NCBI RefSeq assembly: GCF_030272615.1
Contig: NC_081415.1
Span: 377,471,392 to 377,535,391 of the forward strand
Reading direction: 5' to 3'
DNA: 64,000 nt
Source of the DNA: Cryptomeria japonica
Taxonomy: Eukaryota > Streptophyta > Pinopsida > Cupressales > Cupressaceae
Shown here: in pieces, positions 24,437 to 36,485 of the stretch
How positions within the stretch are numbered: the stretch's first letter is position 1
How the letters are laid out: each line of letters opens with the position of its first letter
Position numbers and translations under genes: made by a program
Notes under the pieces: generated by a model
Told to the model about the DNA's origin: nothing
What the model saw: only the letters and a program-made list of their open reading frames with translations
The model's database searches: none

Positions 24437-25420
24437 ACATCACTTCTGGAAAAAAAATTCAAAGTTTATTTCTGATTTTGGATGCTTTATCTCAAAATTT
24501 CAATTTTAGCCCTTTTTAAAAGCTAAGATTTTGTGAAAAATCAGATTGAAAGTGGAAGAATTTGGCTAAGTATCGAGAAGTAAATGGTTTAGACAGAAGA
24601 AATCAGTCAAAAATATGAATTTCTTGATCCTGTGGGGTTCTCCTTGACTGATTTTGATGAAAATTTCTCTTAAATTCTGAAAATTCTGTCACAAACTCAG
24701 AAAAAGCACCTTGTTCTTCCTTCCAACACTTAGAATATTTTGCTTCAACTAAGAAATTTGTCTTTGTCTTCCTTGAAAATTTCACTTTATTTCCAAAAGT
24801 CACCTCCAAAACTTGTCTTTCGAAAACTTGGGAGAAGAAAATTCCTTCAATCTTCAACCTTCAACTTGATAATGAATTTGAGAGTGATAGGTCGAATTAA
24901 TATAGAGCTTGAGAGGTTCGATTTTAGGAGCTTCAAGTGTTTTTTTGTTTTTCCTTTTATTGACATTCCTTAAGTTCATCGAACTTAGCCTTGTTTTATT
25001 TCTCCTTCAAAATAGAAAGTTTTATCCTCTATCCAAGGCAATTTAGCATAGAATCTTCTAGATAATTCTCTTGAATTCCAATAATTTTCTTAGTGTTCAA
25101 TTTATTTCCCTTCCGAAATAATTTAAGTGTTGAAAAAAAATTTTAAAATATTTTGTGTCAAGCTTAATTTTCCCATCCCATTCAATTAATTGACCCTTGA
25201 TTTCATGTGTTTCTTTGTCGAAATTATTATTCTTCTAGCCATTTTTCTTTCTTCATCATGGCAAGTTGGTCATCTTCATGTCTAATCTTCGAATCATGGG
25301 CAAATTCTTATCCTGTTAGCGATCTTCACATATTTCATTTATGCCTAATTTCTTGCCAACTTGTGTTTGTGCAATTTACCTTGGGAAATTTTATTATCTA
25401 TATGTCTAAGCCGAATGCCA
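24437..25420. other. Unit I leader, AT-rich, no gene
   Basis: Between the unit I protein start and the motif array there is only AT-rich sequence with short chance frames. The acceptor before 24410 suggests that part of this is an intron of the unit I transcript. Confidence 0.4.
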
Positions 25421-25479
25421 TATGCGAACTTGGCTAGTGTCTAGACTGGCAAAAGTTGTTTTCTTTATGCCAAAGCCCC

Positions 25480-26265
25480 CTTTGGGCGGACTTCATCATG
25501 ATTTGGACGTCCAAACCTTGCCTAGGCGGACTTTAGGCCATGTCTTGCTTGCAAAATTTTTATTTTCTTCTAACCTTGTCCAAAAATCTCTTACTTTTTC
25601 TTTGGGTGGACTTGGAGGAAATCTTGCCATGGGCGGACTTGGCTTCACCTTGAGCTTCTTTTTACTTTCAACCTTGTCTTGCTTTAATCCTTCTTGTGGG
25701 CGGACTTTGAAGTGCATTAGACATGTTTTTCTTTTCTCTTGTCATCTTGGCCTAGGTGGACTTGAAGTCTTGTTTGCCATTTTTTTTAATGCCTTGGCGG
25801 ACTTTGGAGGTCTCTTGCCAATGTCGAACTTGGCATGCTTTATGCCAAAACCTCTTAACTGCAAGTAGGAGCTAACTTTAACCTTTGCTATCTCTCTTAA
25901 CTAAAGATAGGAGTTTGCTGCTTGTTTACCAACTTTATTTGTACATGGGGGAACTTGATGGCTTCTAAGACATAGGTGGACTTTGTAGACCACCAAGCAA
26001 GGGCGGACTTGACAAATGTTTAGCCATGTCCCTCATGCTTTGGGCAGACTTTGTGTTACCTTTTCCATTTACCTCTTATACCTTGGGCAAACTTCAAGCT
26101 TTCTTAGCACATGGTGGACTTTGAAGGTTCATAGGCTAGGGCAAACTTGGAAGACCATTGGACAAGGCGGACTTCACCTTTCATCAGCCATCTCCTCTCA
26201 TGTTTAGGCGAAGTTCATACCTCCATTGGCTTGTGTGTATGCAATCAACCATGGTGGACTTGGGA
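25480..26265. repeat. Array of GGGCGGACTTGG-like motifs (about 17 copies)
   Basis: Copies of GGGCGGACTT, with variants GGTGGACTT, GGCAAACTT and GGCGAACTT, occur at about 25485, 25521, 25600, 25628, 25695, 25752, 25795, 25822, 25973, 26002, 26040, 26080, 26112, 26137, 26164, 26205 and 26252. Spacing is irregular (25-150 bp). Many are preceded by a Y-G-C-C-A-like word. All copies share one orientation, unlike the hairpin arrays. It lies between a primer-site-like sequence and the unit I protein start, i.e. in the presumed 5' leader of the minus-strand transcript. Confidence 0.75.
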
Positions 26266-26421
26266 GCTCACAAGACATTTCCTAACTTTACCTCTTCCTC
26301 TGCCATGTCCAGTTTTGATCAACCATGTTCATATCCGGATCATCTAGAACAAAACCCTAGATTAGGGTTTTACCTTGCTTTTTACACTTAGAGACAAAAA
26401 TTTTTGATTTTGAAGACATGG

Positions 26422-26434
26422 GCACTGATGCCAC
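26422..26434 (-). other. Possible primer-binding site of unit I
   Basis: gcactgatgccac is the complement of GTGGCATCAGTGC, two changes from the tRNA-Met primer site seen in elements C and K. It would make unit I an LTR element with its 5' LTR starting at 26435 on the plus strand. The LTR itself was not proven. Confidence 0.4.
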
Positions 26435-28198
26435 GACCTAAAGAACCAAACCCTAATCTTACTTTCAAAAAAGAAGAAAAAAGCAAAAAGCACAAAAGCG
26501 ATCCAAAAAGCTGCTTCTCTGATTGGTCCCAAAGTGCCAAAAATAAAAAAAGCAAAAAAACAAAAAAGCGGCATTCTTTAAAAATAGGAAGGTGTCAAAA
26601 TTGACTCAAAGCAATTGTGATCTTCATCCTTTGGGCCTTCTGAGTGCTTTGGCGATGTCTAGATACTGATCTGGGAAATAATTCTCCATTTGACTCGGAT
26701 GACTCCTCAAAAACTCTAACTCTAAACTCTCGAAAATAAAGACTTATGAAACTTGCAGACCTAAGACAAGACCCTAAAAAGAAAACAAGGGGTCCCTATT
26801 TGCAATGGGCCGATGTGTGAAATAGGTCACAACATATACTCTCTAGTGTCTATTAGCAAGTCAGTAGACGATCTTGGTGATTTGAATCATATTTATTCCT
26901 CTTTAGCACCTAAAACTTGCAAAATTTATTGTCCTAAAATCGTTGGTTTTGTCAACAATGATCCTAGAAGCATGGCTACTTGATGAACCTTGATTAAAAA
27001 ACTAAGGCACCATGATGAAGATAGGGAAACCGATTTCAAACAAATCTGCAATTAGTATTAAGGCATGCTCATATTCACATTCTTTTTTGAAAACAAAAAG
27101 ACCATTGATCTTGAAGCCCCTTGGATGAAGAATGATGGAAATGATAACCTCTCAATCTTCTTCCTATGTGCTGTATATAGCCCTTGTGATTGTTGAAACT
27201 CACCGAATGACGAAAATTATAGTCTACTAACAAATCACCATATAATCTTGGTGATTTGAACCTGATTTATAACTCTTCATCAACTAGAAGTTGCAAAATT
27301 CAGCATTTCGAAACTTGAGGATTTGTCAACAACCCTAGAATCTCCAATAGCAAACTTGCCAAAAAATTGCTTAATCTCAATAATATTTGATGATTTTATA
27401 TGCTATTACTTTGTATTTAAAAATTAAATATGTTGTACTATTTACTTGTAGCTTAGATACAATAGCAAATAGAGAACCCTTAGCTCTTGGATCAAGCTTA
27501 CAGTTTGCATCAGACTTAGGTTCAACCTAGTTGATACCAGTTACTTGAACTTGTTCCTTTGGAGCTAGGGACCCTACATAGAAGTAGGATTGATCTTGGG
27601 GGAAACTCCATGGTTAAGTATGCTTGAGTAAGAGTGGTATGGAATGGGAGACCTCTTGGGAAATCCCGATGCTTTCATCCTATGAGGATCAGCTAGATAT
27701 ATTGAGTGCTAAGTGGACCATTAATTCTCATGAGAGATGGGTTCATGTGAACTGCTACTCATTACATATGGGCTGATGAGTTTGACTCACATGCTTTTTA
27801 GTTTTTGATATTAGTAAAACATGCGAAAGGACCCAAACCCATTACAAAGAGAAACCAGAAAGGCAAGAGAAGAGAGTCTCACAAGGGGCGAGACTACCAA
27901 GCATTACATCAATAAGGAAACAAAATTGAGATTGCTTAAAAGACCATTAGAAGAAAAACAAAAACAACACTAGAATATCAAAGGACCAAAACAAAAAGAC
28001 AAGTTATTGGTGAGCCAACTTCTTTAGCCCATTGATCGACTGTCATTCTCTATATAGGAATTTTAGTTTGTTAGTGAAGGTGACCTCCCCTTAGTTTTTC
28101 TCTTCATTCTTGGATATTTTTCCTTTGACATACAACATATTATCTCTTGTTCTATTAGCTGGACCGTCCTCTTCCACAATATTTTCATTGGTGTTAAT
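26435..28198. other. Unclassified repeats between units I and G
   Basis: Contains an internal direct repeat: about 26870-26990 and 27225-27340 share atcttggtgatttgaa, ttgcaaaatt and gtcaacaa blocks, 350 bp apart. A stretch at about 27790-27860 (revcomp GGGTTTGGGTCCTTT) resembles 3' ends of plant LINEs on the minus strand, without any coding part. No credible gene. Confidence 0.35.
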
Positions 28199-29994
28199 TG
28201 TTGTCATTTTATGACACCCTTGGTCCATCAGTGAGAACCAATCAGAGATACGATCCATGGACTGGCACTGCCCCAGTTGATCAAAGTAAAAAGCAATGGA
28301 ATTATGAAGTGTGAAGTGTTGTCTTGTCAGGAGGAAGTTCCTTCCTTAGCCATTTCTCTCTTCCCCGGAACTCCCAAACCCCGAGGTTTCGAAGTTCCGT
28401 CCTTTGCTCTCTAGTTCCCTGGAACTCCGGAACCTTGAGGTTTCGAATTTCCTTCCTTTGCTTCCTCTTCTCTCTACTTCCCAGGAACTCCGGAACCCCG
28501 AGGCTCCTTTCCCTTGCCCTTTTCTTTTCCCAGAACTCCGGAACCCCAAGGTTCCGAAGTCCCTTGCTGCCTCTCCTTCCCTTCCCCGGAACTCCGGAAC
28601 CTCGTGGTTCCGAAGTTCCTTTCCTTAGCCTTTTCCTTTCCGTGTCTCTTCTTCTATTCTCCAGAACTCCGAAACCTCAAGGTTCCGAAGTTCCTTTCCT
28701 TTGCTTCCCTTCCTCTTTACCGAAACTCCAGTACCCCGTGGTTTCGGAGTTCCCTCCTTGCCTTTTTCCAATTCCCCGGAACTCCGGAACCCCAAGGTTC
28801 CGAAGTTCCTTTCTTGCCTTCTCTCTAGTTCTTCTGAGCTACGGAACCCTGAGGTTCCGAAGTTCCTTCCCTTGTCTCCTTCTCTCTTTCCCGGATTTTC
28901 GGAACCCCGAGGTTCCGAAGTTCCTTCCTTAGTCTTCTCCACTTTGGGAAACCGAGTTTTCGAAGTCTTCCGACTTCCTTCCGGCTTGCAACATTTACGG
29001 ATGGCGTGATCAACACTCAAAGCTTTAATTGGTTCTACGACTCTTGTGACTTGTGCACCTTCTTTTGTGGAGCTACAAGGGTGCATTTAATGATTTTGGC
29101 AGGATTTCCATCAAGAGAGATACAGGGCCATGCTTGTTGTGGTAACTTATGTCATGTCTGAATGCTCCGACTTTGGAATGTCAGTCAATCTACCCTTCTC
29201 AGGGTTGCATTTTCAGGGTATGGCTAGGTTACTTGCATGTACAGAAAGTCAGGTGCATGCACTTCCCTACACTCCCAGACTGACATTTCCCTCCACAGAC
29301 AAGGGTCATGATCACTCTTGTAACCAATTTTCTCTATAAAGGCTGTTAAGCTTCATTGTAAAGGTTTCTCTCCCTGCTGCCTTGAGCTATTCTATGCTCT
29401 TTCACTTCTCTTGTATTTATCTTGCATTTTTGCAACTATAAGTTGGCCATTGGCCTTGTAATGAATTGAAATCACCATTCTTGCCTTCCTTCAACTTATG
29501 TATGCTGTGTATGCTTCCTTACCTTCATCATAGGTGTATGTTTTGTGGCTCTTTTCTCATATATGCTGTGTTAATTTATTTCTGAGTGTGGCTTGTGGGA
29601 AACCTTCTCCCCTCTTGACATTCAGTGAATTCTAACCTCCATACATGCATCGGGGTCACTTATACAACTGAAGTTTTTGCATCTCCTGGGTATTTCAGTT
29701 GATTCTTTGTGTCATTTCGGGTAGGGAGAGAAACAATCTCTTCTAGGTGCATCACCTCCTTTTATTTTAAGCATTTCTCTCTTCCCTTTTCCTCTACAAG
29801 TTGTTAGGATAGGCTTAGGAATAAGTTTTGAAGTGTTGAGTTGGTTCAACACCTGCACCTGGTTTGAGAAGGAAGATGACCTTCTCTGGAGATTCAACCC
29901 CCTTGTGCAAGGTCCCACACTTAGGGGTTGTTTCCATGTTTCACAAGGTTGCTGAGTTGATAGCTCAGCAAAGGTGCAAGCTTTTGTGATAGCA
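28199..29994 (+). repeat. 5' LTR of element G
   Basis: 1,796 bp, TG...CA, carrying ten to eleven copies of the G hairpin between 28355 and 28965. Possible promoter DNA lies after the array, with a TATA-like ctatataaag near 29334. Confidence 0.8.
28355..28965. repeat. Hairpin array in LTR G (5' copy)
   Basis: The unit is GGAACTCCGGAACC, a 4-5 base loop such as CCGAG, then GGTTCCGAAGTTCC. The two arms are nearly perfect inverted repeats. Units start near 28362, 28411, 28484, 28531, 28579, 28663, 28722, 28776, 28832, 28891 and, degenerate, 28948; spacers of about 20-50 bp are C- and T-rich (ttccttccttagcc type). The array opens long frames on both strands, including one of 202 codons, which I take to be by-products. 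Confidence 0.9.
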
Positions 29995-30017
29995 TTTTTT
30001 GGCATGCCCGATGGGAC
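29995..30017 (+). other. Primer-binding-site-like sequence of element G
   Basis: TTTTTTGGCATGCCCGATGG directly follows the LTR end. This TTGGC-x-GCCC-x-TGGGAC form is common at this position in plant Ty3-type elements; the exact tRNA is not assigned. Confidence 0.55.
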
Positions 30018-30146
30018 TTAATTTTGACATACATGCTAAGGATTCAGTGCTGGTCTTAGTGTCTCAGCCTTTAGAGGCAGTCATCTCTCAAGCACTTGGC
30101 GACTTTGCTCAACAAGTCCAGTTTCTTGTTCGTGACTAGTTCCTAA

Positions 30147-30263
30147 CTCTTGGACCCCGGAACACCCAGGTTCCCAAGTCACCAACTCCAGAACTCTGGA
30201 ACCCCCTGGTTTCGAAGTGCCTAAGTCCTCAACTCCAGAACCCCGAGGTTCCGAAGTCATGCA
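30147..30263. repeat. Three more G hairpin units downstream of the primer site
   Basis: Copies near 30156 (CCGGAACACCCAGGTTCC), 30193 (GAACTCTGGAACCCCCTGG, then TTTCGAAGT) and 30232 (CCAGAACCCCGAGGTTCC). They lie inside the transcript leader rather than in the LTR, so the motif would be present in the packaged RNA. Confidence 0.8.
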
Positions 30264-30460
30264 GTCCTAAGCCAAGCCAACTGAAGATTTAGTGGGTTCT
30301 TCAGTTCATCAAGCCTTTGGAGGCAACATCTTTCAAGCACCTGGCGACTCTACAATCATTTGGTGGATCTGTGCTATGTTATCAGTTGCTGGTTGAGAGG
30401 GTCCGTCTCCTTGTTTAAGCATTTTTTTAAACAAGCTCCATCTCTTTCAAATGTTTTAAT

Positions 30461-32307
30461 ATGAGTTCATATGATGGGTGTAACTTCTATTCACCCCCAT
30501 TCTATGAGAATGCCGGCCATTTTCCCCCTCCTTACCAACAGGACCGAACTAGGACTGCTCCTAGTTTCAACCCAATTAACTTCACTTCAGCAGCAGGCGG
30601 GTACTTTCCTAATGCTTGCCACCCACCCACCCCTGCTCAACCTTCTTGTCAGCCCAACCAGCCCCAAGATGATGAAAAGAGGCAAATTGCAGAACTCAAA
30701 AGTGTGTTGCTTGATCTCTCCAAGTAGTTGGAGGAGTTGAAGAGGCAACAGGAGTGGGATTTGCAGCAGGATTAGCTTGCTTATCGGGCTTAGCTTCAGC
30801 AACAACAGATGGGATCCCAAAGACAACATAAGGATTTCTTTGCAAGGCAGCTTGCCTCTGCTAGGAAGAAAGAAATCGAGCAACTAGCAGCCACAGAGAT
30901 GCGGCTCATACAGGAGGAGGTTTCTGCTCCTAGGGTTCCTAAGTTTGAAATCCCAAGCTTTAGGCAGAGGAGACCTTCCAAGCCTTCAACTAACCCCCCT
31001 AGTTTTAAAATTCCAAGTTTCAAGGGAGCTCTAGCTGTTGTTATACAAGAGCCTTCTCCTCAATGCCTTTTGCAAAACACCCCACCACCCAGGCCCTTTC
31101 CTGATGCTATCTCCCTTTTTAAGGGCGAACCTATTGTATGGAGGACAGATGGTTCCCATCCTCATCATGAGGAAGGGGTTCAATCAGCCATTGGTAAGTC
31201 TTCATATGCTCTAAAGGAGGAAGAATCAGCGATGCTGCAGGAGGATATTGAGAATAATCAGTTGCAGCAACAGGTCATTGAACAAGAATGTGAAGGAAAA
31301 GAGGATACTGTCCTCTCATTTGACAATCTTCCTTTCTTTATTGATCATGAAGAGAAGGATATGTCTACACCTCCCTCGATGGTAGCTCTAGAGCAACAAG
31401 CTAGTGTTGAGGAGGGCAAAGTGTGTAATGTTTTTTCTGCAGATTGCATGGTAGAAGGATTGTGTCATGAACTTGAGGTTGTTGCATTATGTTGCCGAGA
31501 GGAGGAAACAAAAACAAAGAGACAATCTGAAGATTTTAGTTATTCTTTTGAGGTGTCTCATAAACCTGAGATTTGTGCTGATGAGTTGGATATCAGCACA
31601 TGTGAATATGATGTATGCTGGTTCTCCCCTGTACCTGAAAGTGATGACGTTGAATATGAAGTCTTCATTCAAGGTGAAGATGTTTCTTTTGGCATTAGGG
31701 ATGATGTGCCTGAGCTTGAATGTTTCACTTGGGACCAACATACCAAGTTTGATGACATTGAGCAACATGTTGGTCATGCCTACAGTCTTTTGGTTGCTCA
31801 ACTTGACAATATACCCAAGCTTCAAAGTTTCCAATTTGATGTGCCTGAAGAGCCCCCTTGTGCAAGCCAAGACAGGGATATGGTATACTTTTCATCACCA
31901 TGCGAGTTCGAGGCCTTTTCCTTTGGTTTCAACTCACACCAAAATGCGGTCGGCTATTGTGAAAAAAAGGATGCCCCTTGTATAATAGAGATGCCTTCTC
32001 TTTCGCAAGGAGTAGTTCTTTTGATGCTAGCCAACTCATAAAAAACTTCCCTCTTGCTACTATGTGTATGCTTCATGCATCTCCGGATGTCTCAGGTGGC
32101 TATTTTCTATGGCTTCCCTATGGTGGCAAGGTGAATGGCAAAGTGTTCTTTCACCACATGAGTAGTATGCGTGATCTAATGCATGCATACAAGAGATTTC
32201 AACCATTACAACTAGTTGGTGAATGTAACAATGGTATGAGGGGGATCAACTCCTTCAAAAGGTTCCTCTTTGACAGAGGCAAAAGTATCAGTTGCCTCTT
32301 ATTGTAA
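30461..32307 (+). pseudogene. Element G internal protein of unknown family, broken
   Basis: The frame from ATG 30461 runs to 32041 and is interrupted by three in-frame TAG stops (30725, about 30770, about 30788). The final 80 codons continue in another frame (to 32307) as LHASPDVSGGYFLWLPYGGK. The N-terminus is proline- and tyrosine-rich, followed by a glutamine-rich coiled coil (about 30690-30910), a proline-rich linker with PSFKIPSF, and a long acidic region rich in D, E, C and F. No zinc knuckle, protease, reverse transcriptase or integrase is visible. It may be a Gag-like protein of a non-autonomous element, but nothing proves that. Confidence 0.55.
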
Positions 32308-32515
32308 CAATGTAAATATTAGTTAGGTTTCTTGTTTTCCAAGAAGTGCACGAGCACAGGCTGTTCCCCTTCAAAATGGCTGATCTTGATCCTCTGCGGG
32401 TTATAGAGGAGAGGGTTTTCTTCTTTCTTGCAGTTGTGACTCAGTGCCCAATGGATGTTCAAGGCTTCCGGACTTAATGCTTAGCAGGCAAGCATCACGC
32501 AGAAATCACCAAAAA

Positions 32516-33930
32516 TGTTATGATTTTATGACACCCTTGGTTCATCAGTGAGAACCGATCAGAGATACGATCCATGGACCAACACTACCCTTGTTGATCA
32601 AAGTGAAAAGAAGTGGAATTATGAAGTGTGAAGTGTTGTCTTGTCTGGAGGAAGTTCCTTCCTTAGCCTTTTCTCTCTTCCCCGGAACTCCGGAACCTCA
32701 AGGTTCCGAAGTTCCTTCCTTTGCTCTCTAGTTCCCCGGAACTCCGGAACCCGGAGGTTTTGAAGTTCCTTCCTTTGCTCTCTAGTTCCCCAGAACTCCG
32801 AAACCCTGAGGTTCTGAAGTTCCTTCCTTTGCTTCCTTTTCTCTCTAGTTCCTCGGAACTCCGGAACCCCGAGGTTCCTTTCCCTTGCCCTTTTCTTTTC
32901 TCGGAACTCTGAAACCCCAAGGTTCCGAAGTCCCTTGCTGCCTCCCCTTCCCTTCCCCAGAACTCCGGAACGTTGTGGTTCCGAAGTTCCTTTCCTTAGC
33001 CTTTTCCTTTCCGTGTCTCTTCTTCTGTTCCTCGGAACTCCGAAACCCCGAGGTTCCGAAGTTCCTGTCCTTTGCTTGCCTTCCTCTTTCCCGAAACTCG
33101 GGAACCCTGTGGTTCCGAAGCCCCCTCCTTGCCTTTTTCCAATTCCCCGGAACTCCATAATCCTGAGGTTTCGAAGTTCCTTTCTTGCATTCTCTCCAGT
33201 TCTTCTGAACTTCAGAACCCTGAGGTTCTGAATTTCCTTCCCTTGTCTCCTCTCTTTCTTGGAACTCTGAAACCCCGAGGTTTCGAAGTTCCTTCCTTAG
33301 TCTTCCCCACTTTGGTAAACCGGGTTTCCGAAGTCTTCTGACTTCCTTCCGGCTTGCAACACTTCCGGATGTGTGATCAACACTTAAAGCTTTAAATGTT
33401 CCAACGACTCTTGTGACTTGTGCACCTTCTTTTGTGGAGCTACAATGGTGCATTTAATGATTTTGGCAGAATTTCCATCGAGAGGTACAGGGCTATGCTT
33501 GTTGTGGTAACTTATGTCATGTTTGCATTCTCTGACTTTGGAATGTTCATCAATCTACCCTTCTCAGGGTTGCATTTTCAGGGTATGGCGAGGTTGCTTG
33601 CATGTATAGAAAGTCAGGTGCATGCACTTCCCTGCACTCCCAAATTGACATTTCCTTGCACACACAAGGGTCATGATCACTCTTGTAACCAATTTTCTAT
33701 ATAAAGGTTGTTAAGCCTCATTGTAAAGGGTTCTTTCCCTGCCGGCTTGAGCTATTCTATTCTCTTTCACTTCTCTTGTATTTATCTTGCATTTTTGCAG
33801 CTGTAAGTTGGCCATTGGCCTTGTAATGAATTGAAATCACCATTCTTGCCTTCCTTCAACTTATGTATGCTGTGTATGTTTCCTTACCTTCATCATAGGT
33901 TTTAGTTTTGTGGCTCTTCTCTCATCATCA
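32516..33930 (+). repeat. 3' LTR of element G, truncated
   Basis: Aligns with the 5' LTR from its start to the gtggctctt-tctcat block (29560/33920) and then stops. It contains about twelve hairpin units between 32675 and 33335. Confidence 0.85.
32675..33335. repeat. Hairpin array in LTR G (3' copy)
   Basis: Same unit as in the 5' LTR. Units with changes in both arms occur: near 33262 GAAACC pairs with GGTTTC, and near 33207 AGAACC pairs with GGTTCT, where the common form is GGAACC/GGTTCC. Other units carry one-sided changes. Confidence 0.88.
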
Positions 33931-35100
33931 ACCCAATCAAGTCATGACAAGGTAGCACATCCAAGTTCAATGAACCTGACTCATCCCGCGAAGGAGCAAG
34001 TGACACATGGCACTGCATCAAATATTATTCATTGCACCTAACCTCATCTCTCATAGGTTCATATTCAAGGAAGGATGTGTGTCGAAATGATGTAATTTTA
34101 TCATTGGCCAAGGAGCTAGTTGTAACTAACCCTAATTAGGGTTTTATCATGTAATCTCGACTGTTGATCTTGAATCCATTAGAGCCATTCAAATGTAATG
34201 ACACCTCTGTATAAAGATCAAACTTCTCATTTGTAAAGGTTAATGGAAGAATTGACAATAGTTAGGAGTAGAAGAGATTAGAAGTAGCAATAGAGTAGGA
34301 GGAAAGGAGATTGTTGCCAAGGCTTGCTGGAATCAACATAATATTTTCATGGAAGATATGGTGGACTTTGTGTTGTTTCAACATTTTGCATGGTCTCTAC
34401 TTCTCAAGTTTTATTTGTTGATTAGATGAATGAAATAGCTTATTGTTGATGAATGGTTAAGCCTAATGTTCATACCATTTGGAATTTCTTGATTGCAAAT
34501 TGCAATGTATGGCTAGAATGAACTTATCTCAAAGCTTAACTTCAATTACTTTATGCTCATTGTTCATAGTGTTGGTGCGCACAAGTGTTATGAAAATCAT
34601 TCCTCATGGCGAAGCAAAGTTTGGTTAGCTGTCATCCATCAACAATCATTTCCTACATTCTTACCCTTTGCCTTTTATCCTTTATTTTTCCAAGTTAATC
34701 AGTAAAATTCCACATTCTAGCTATGTTCGGAAGCATAATTCCCTTTGTGATTACCAGGAAGATCACATCAAACATTGAGTCTATCCAAAACTTAAAGTCA
34801 ATTATTCGCATTGTAAACCATGAAGTTGTCTTGTTTGATCATATTCTTTAGCATATGAGGTTTATTTGTTGAAGAGATTATAGAATACTTAGTATTTTGT
34901 TTTGTGTTTGAGGTGTGCTAAAAACCACATCAACAAAATTGGTGCTAGAGGGAGTGCTACGAATGAATTTCAGATCATGAGTTAGGAATCATAATGAGAT
35001 TTCAAGCTACATTTGAGATATGTAGATCTCTTTCAAGTTGAAAAAATCCAAAAAAAAGTAAAAATTTGAAAAATCCATAAAAATAAAAACAGATTTCTCA

Positions 35101-36485
35101 ATGGATGGGCCGTTTCATCTTTTGCATGGCCAAGGGGATCAACAAGTTAATATTCTTCAGCTTTGGTGGACTTTGAATGCGCAACTACACCTACGAAATT
35201 TGTTCGAATTTGCAACATCATGGAAATGTAGAATCCATGATACAGATGAGCATGATGAAATGCATTTCTTGACATTCTTGTCAAGGCTGGAGTCAACATT
35301 ACAAGGGATTTTTTTTTTGGGAAATCCCCAAGCTGGAGGTGTTCACAGAATTAGACAAATTCAATGTTTCCAAAAATAATGACGCACTCACAAAGTTTAG
35401 AGGGATGATTGAAAATCAATTATGTCTTGATGACGAATTAGGTTTGGAGAGTATAATGCTACCTTGGTGGTGGAGGATTTACAACGAACCAGCTCAAAAT
35501 TTACTTGTTCATTGTGTCAAGAGGTTATCAATTAAGTTAGATACCAGTTTGGACTGCCAAAGTTATTAGTTGAATGTATCACCGACAAGATTTGGAAGGC
35601 ATATCTTGTAGGTGAGGAGTATAGAAGAACTAAAGAATAACGTATTACGTCATCCGAAGGTGAAGGAGGTCAATTGCAAGAAGATAGGACCAATGAATCT
35701 AGTGATCAAGGCATCACAATTGAGGGCAACCTTGCACCCAAGGAAGTTGAGGAAACAATGGGAGATGTTCAAGTTGAGGAGGATTCGACTGAAGAGTTGC
35801 AAGTTGTTCTAAGTGGATAATTTTCATGCATCATTGGAGAGAATGATCGAGTGAGCATTGTAGAAGAGCTAGAGAACGAAGGGCAATTCGAGGTGGTGCT
35901 AGCATCAAAAATTGTATATGAAGAACAACTAAAGAAAGTTTTTGAAGATCAATCTATAAGGGAACCCCTAGTTTTTGAGAATATGCTTATAGAATTGCAC
36001 AAAGAAGCATGGTTTATGCAAAATGACAAACAAGATGTCACCACGTGAGCAAACCATGCAGAGCAATTCAAATCGGCACTAAGTGTACTTCCAACAAGGT
36101 CTCAAGAAGAGCGAGTTGATGTGAGAGGAACGATACATCACCAATTGCGACATCCTGACACCGATCTATCATCATACGATGTGTTGGTAAATATCACATA
36201 AGAATCCTCGTTCGAAGATGAAGCAAACAAAGTTGTCTTTTTCCCTGTTCTTAATTTTGAAAGTTATGAATTTGATTTTGGGGTTTTTGGAAAAACAACT
36301 TGTGTTCGGATTGACCATGGACTTGATGAATCGCCACAACTGCTAATTTTGTATGAGATTTTGCTTCAGTATGAGAGATGCATTGTGAGAGCTTGCTTCT
36401 TCGAGTTCAAGGATGAGTTTGCAAAACTTACGAACTATCACTCTTGCCATGCTTTTTTGAACCTTTTGAGAAATCATGTGAGGCC
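35101..36485 (+). pseudogene. Element F2 internal protein of unknown family, broken
   Basis: Reading frames at 35101-35379, 35339-35569, 35612-35812 and 35851-36485 (with a stop at 36046 and another near 36199) seem to be parts of one protein. A run of ten T near 35309 coincides with the first frame change. Visible features are a tryptophan-rich block (ESIMLPWWWRIYNEPAQNLL), a charged helical middle (EELENEGQFEVVLASKIVYEE) and an aromatic end (YEFDFGVFGKT). No retroviral enzyme motif is recognisable. Confidence 0.45.

Larger units (their letters stand above)
28199..33930 (+). mobile_element. Element G: non-autonomous LTR element with hairpin-array LTRs
   Basis: The 5' LTR 28199-29994 and a truncated 3' LTR 32516-33930 start TGTTGTCATTTTATGACACC and TGTTATGATTTTATGACACC and stay alignable for 1.4 kb. 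The 5' LTR is followed by TTTTTTGGCATGCCCGATGG (29995-30014), which has the form of a Ty3-type primer site. The internal 2.5 kb has one long but broken frame without polymerase motifs. The 3' LTR stops abruptly at about 33930, where element F2 begins, so some 0.4 kb of the LTR is missing. Confidence 0.8.

Noticed and set aside
25422..25868. A 148-codon plus-strand frame with LGGL repeats
   Set aside because: It is the GGGCGGACTT array translated; there is no start context or domain.
27783..28030. LINE 3' end on the minus strand
   Set aside because: Only a GGGTTTGGGTCC-like tail is seen, with no poly-A tract and no reverse transcriptase; too weak to call as an element.
28324..28932. A 202-codon open frame on the plus strand, with long frames on the other strand too
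   Set aside because: It is made of the G hairpin array read as repetitive PELRNPEVPKF-like peptide. Equivalent frames occur on both strands and in the other LTR, so it is a by-product of the repeat.
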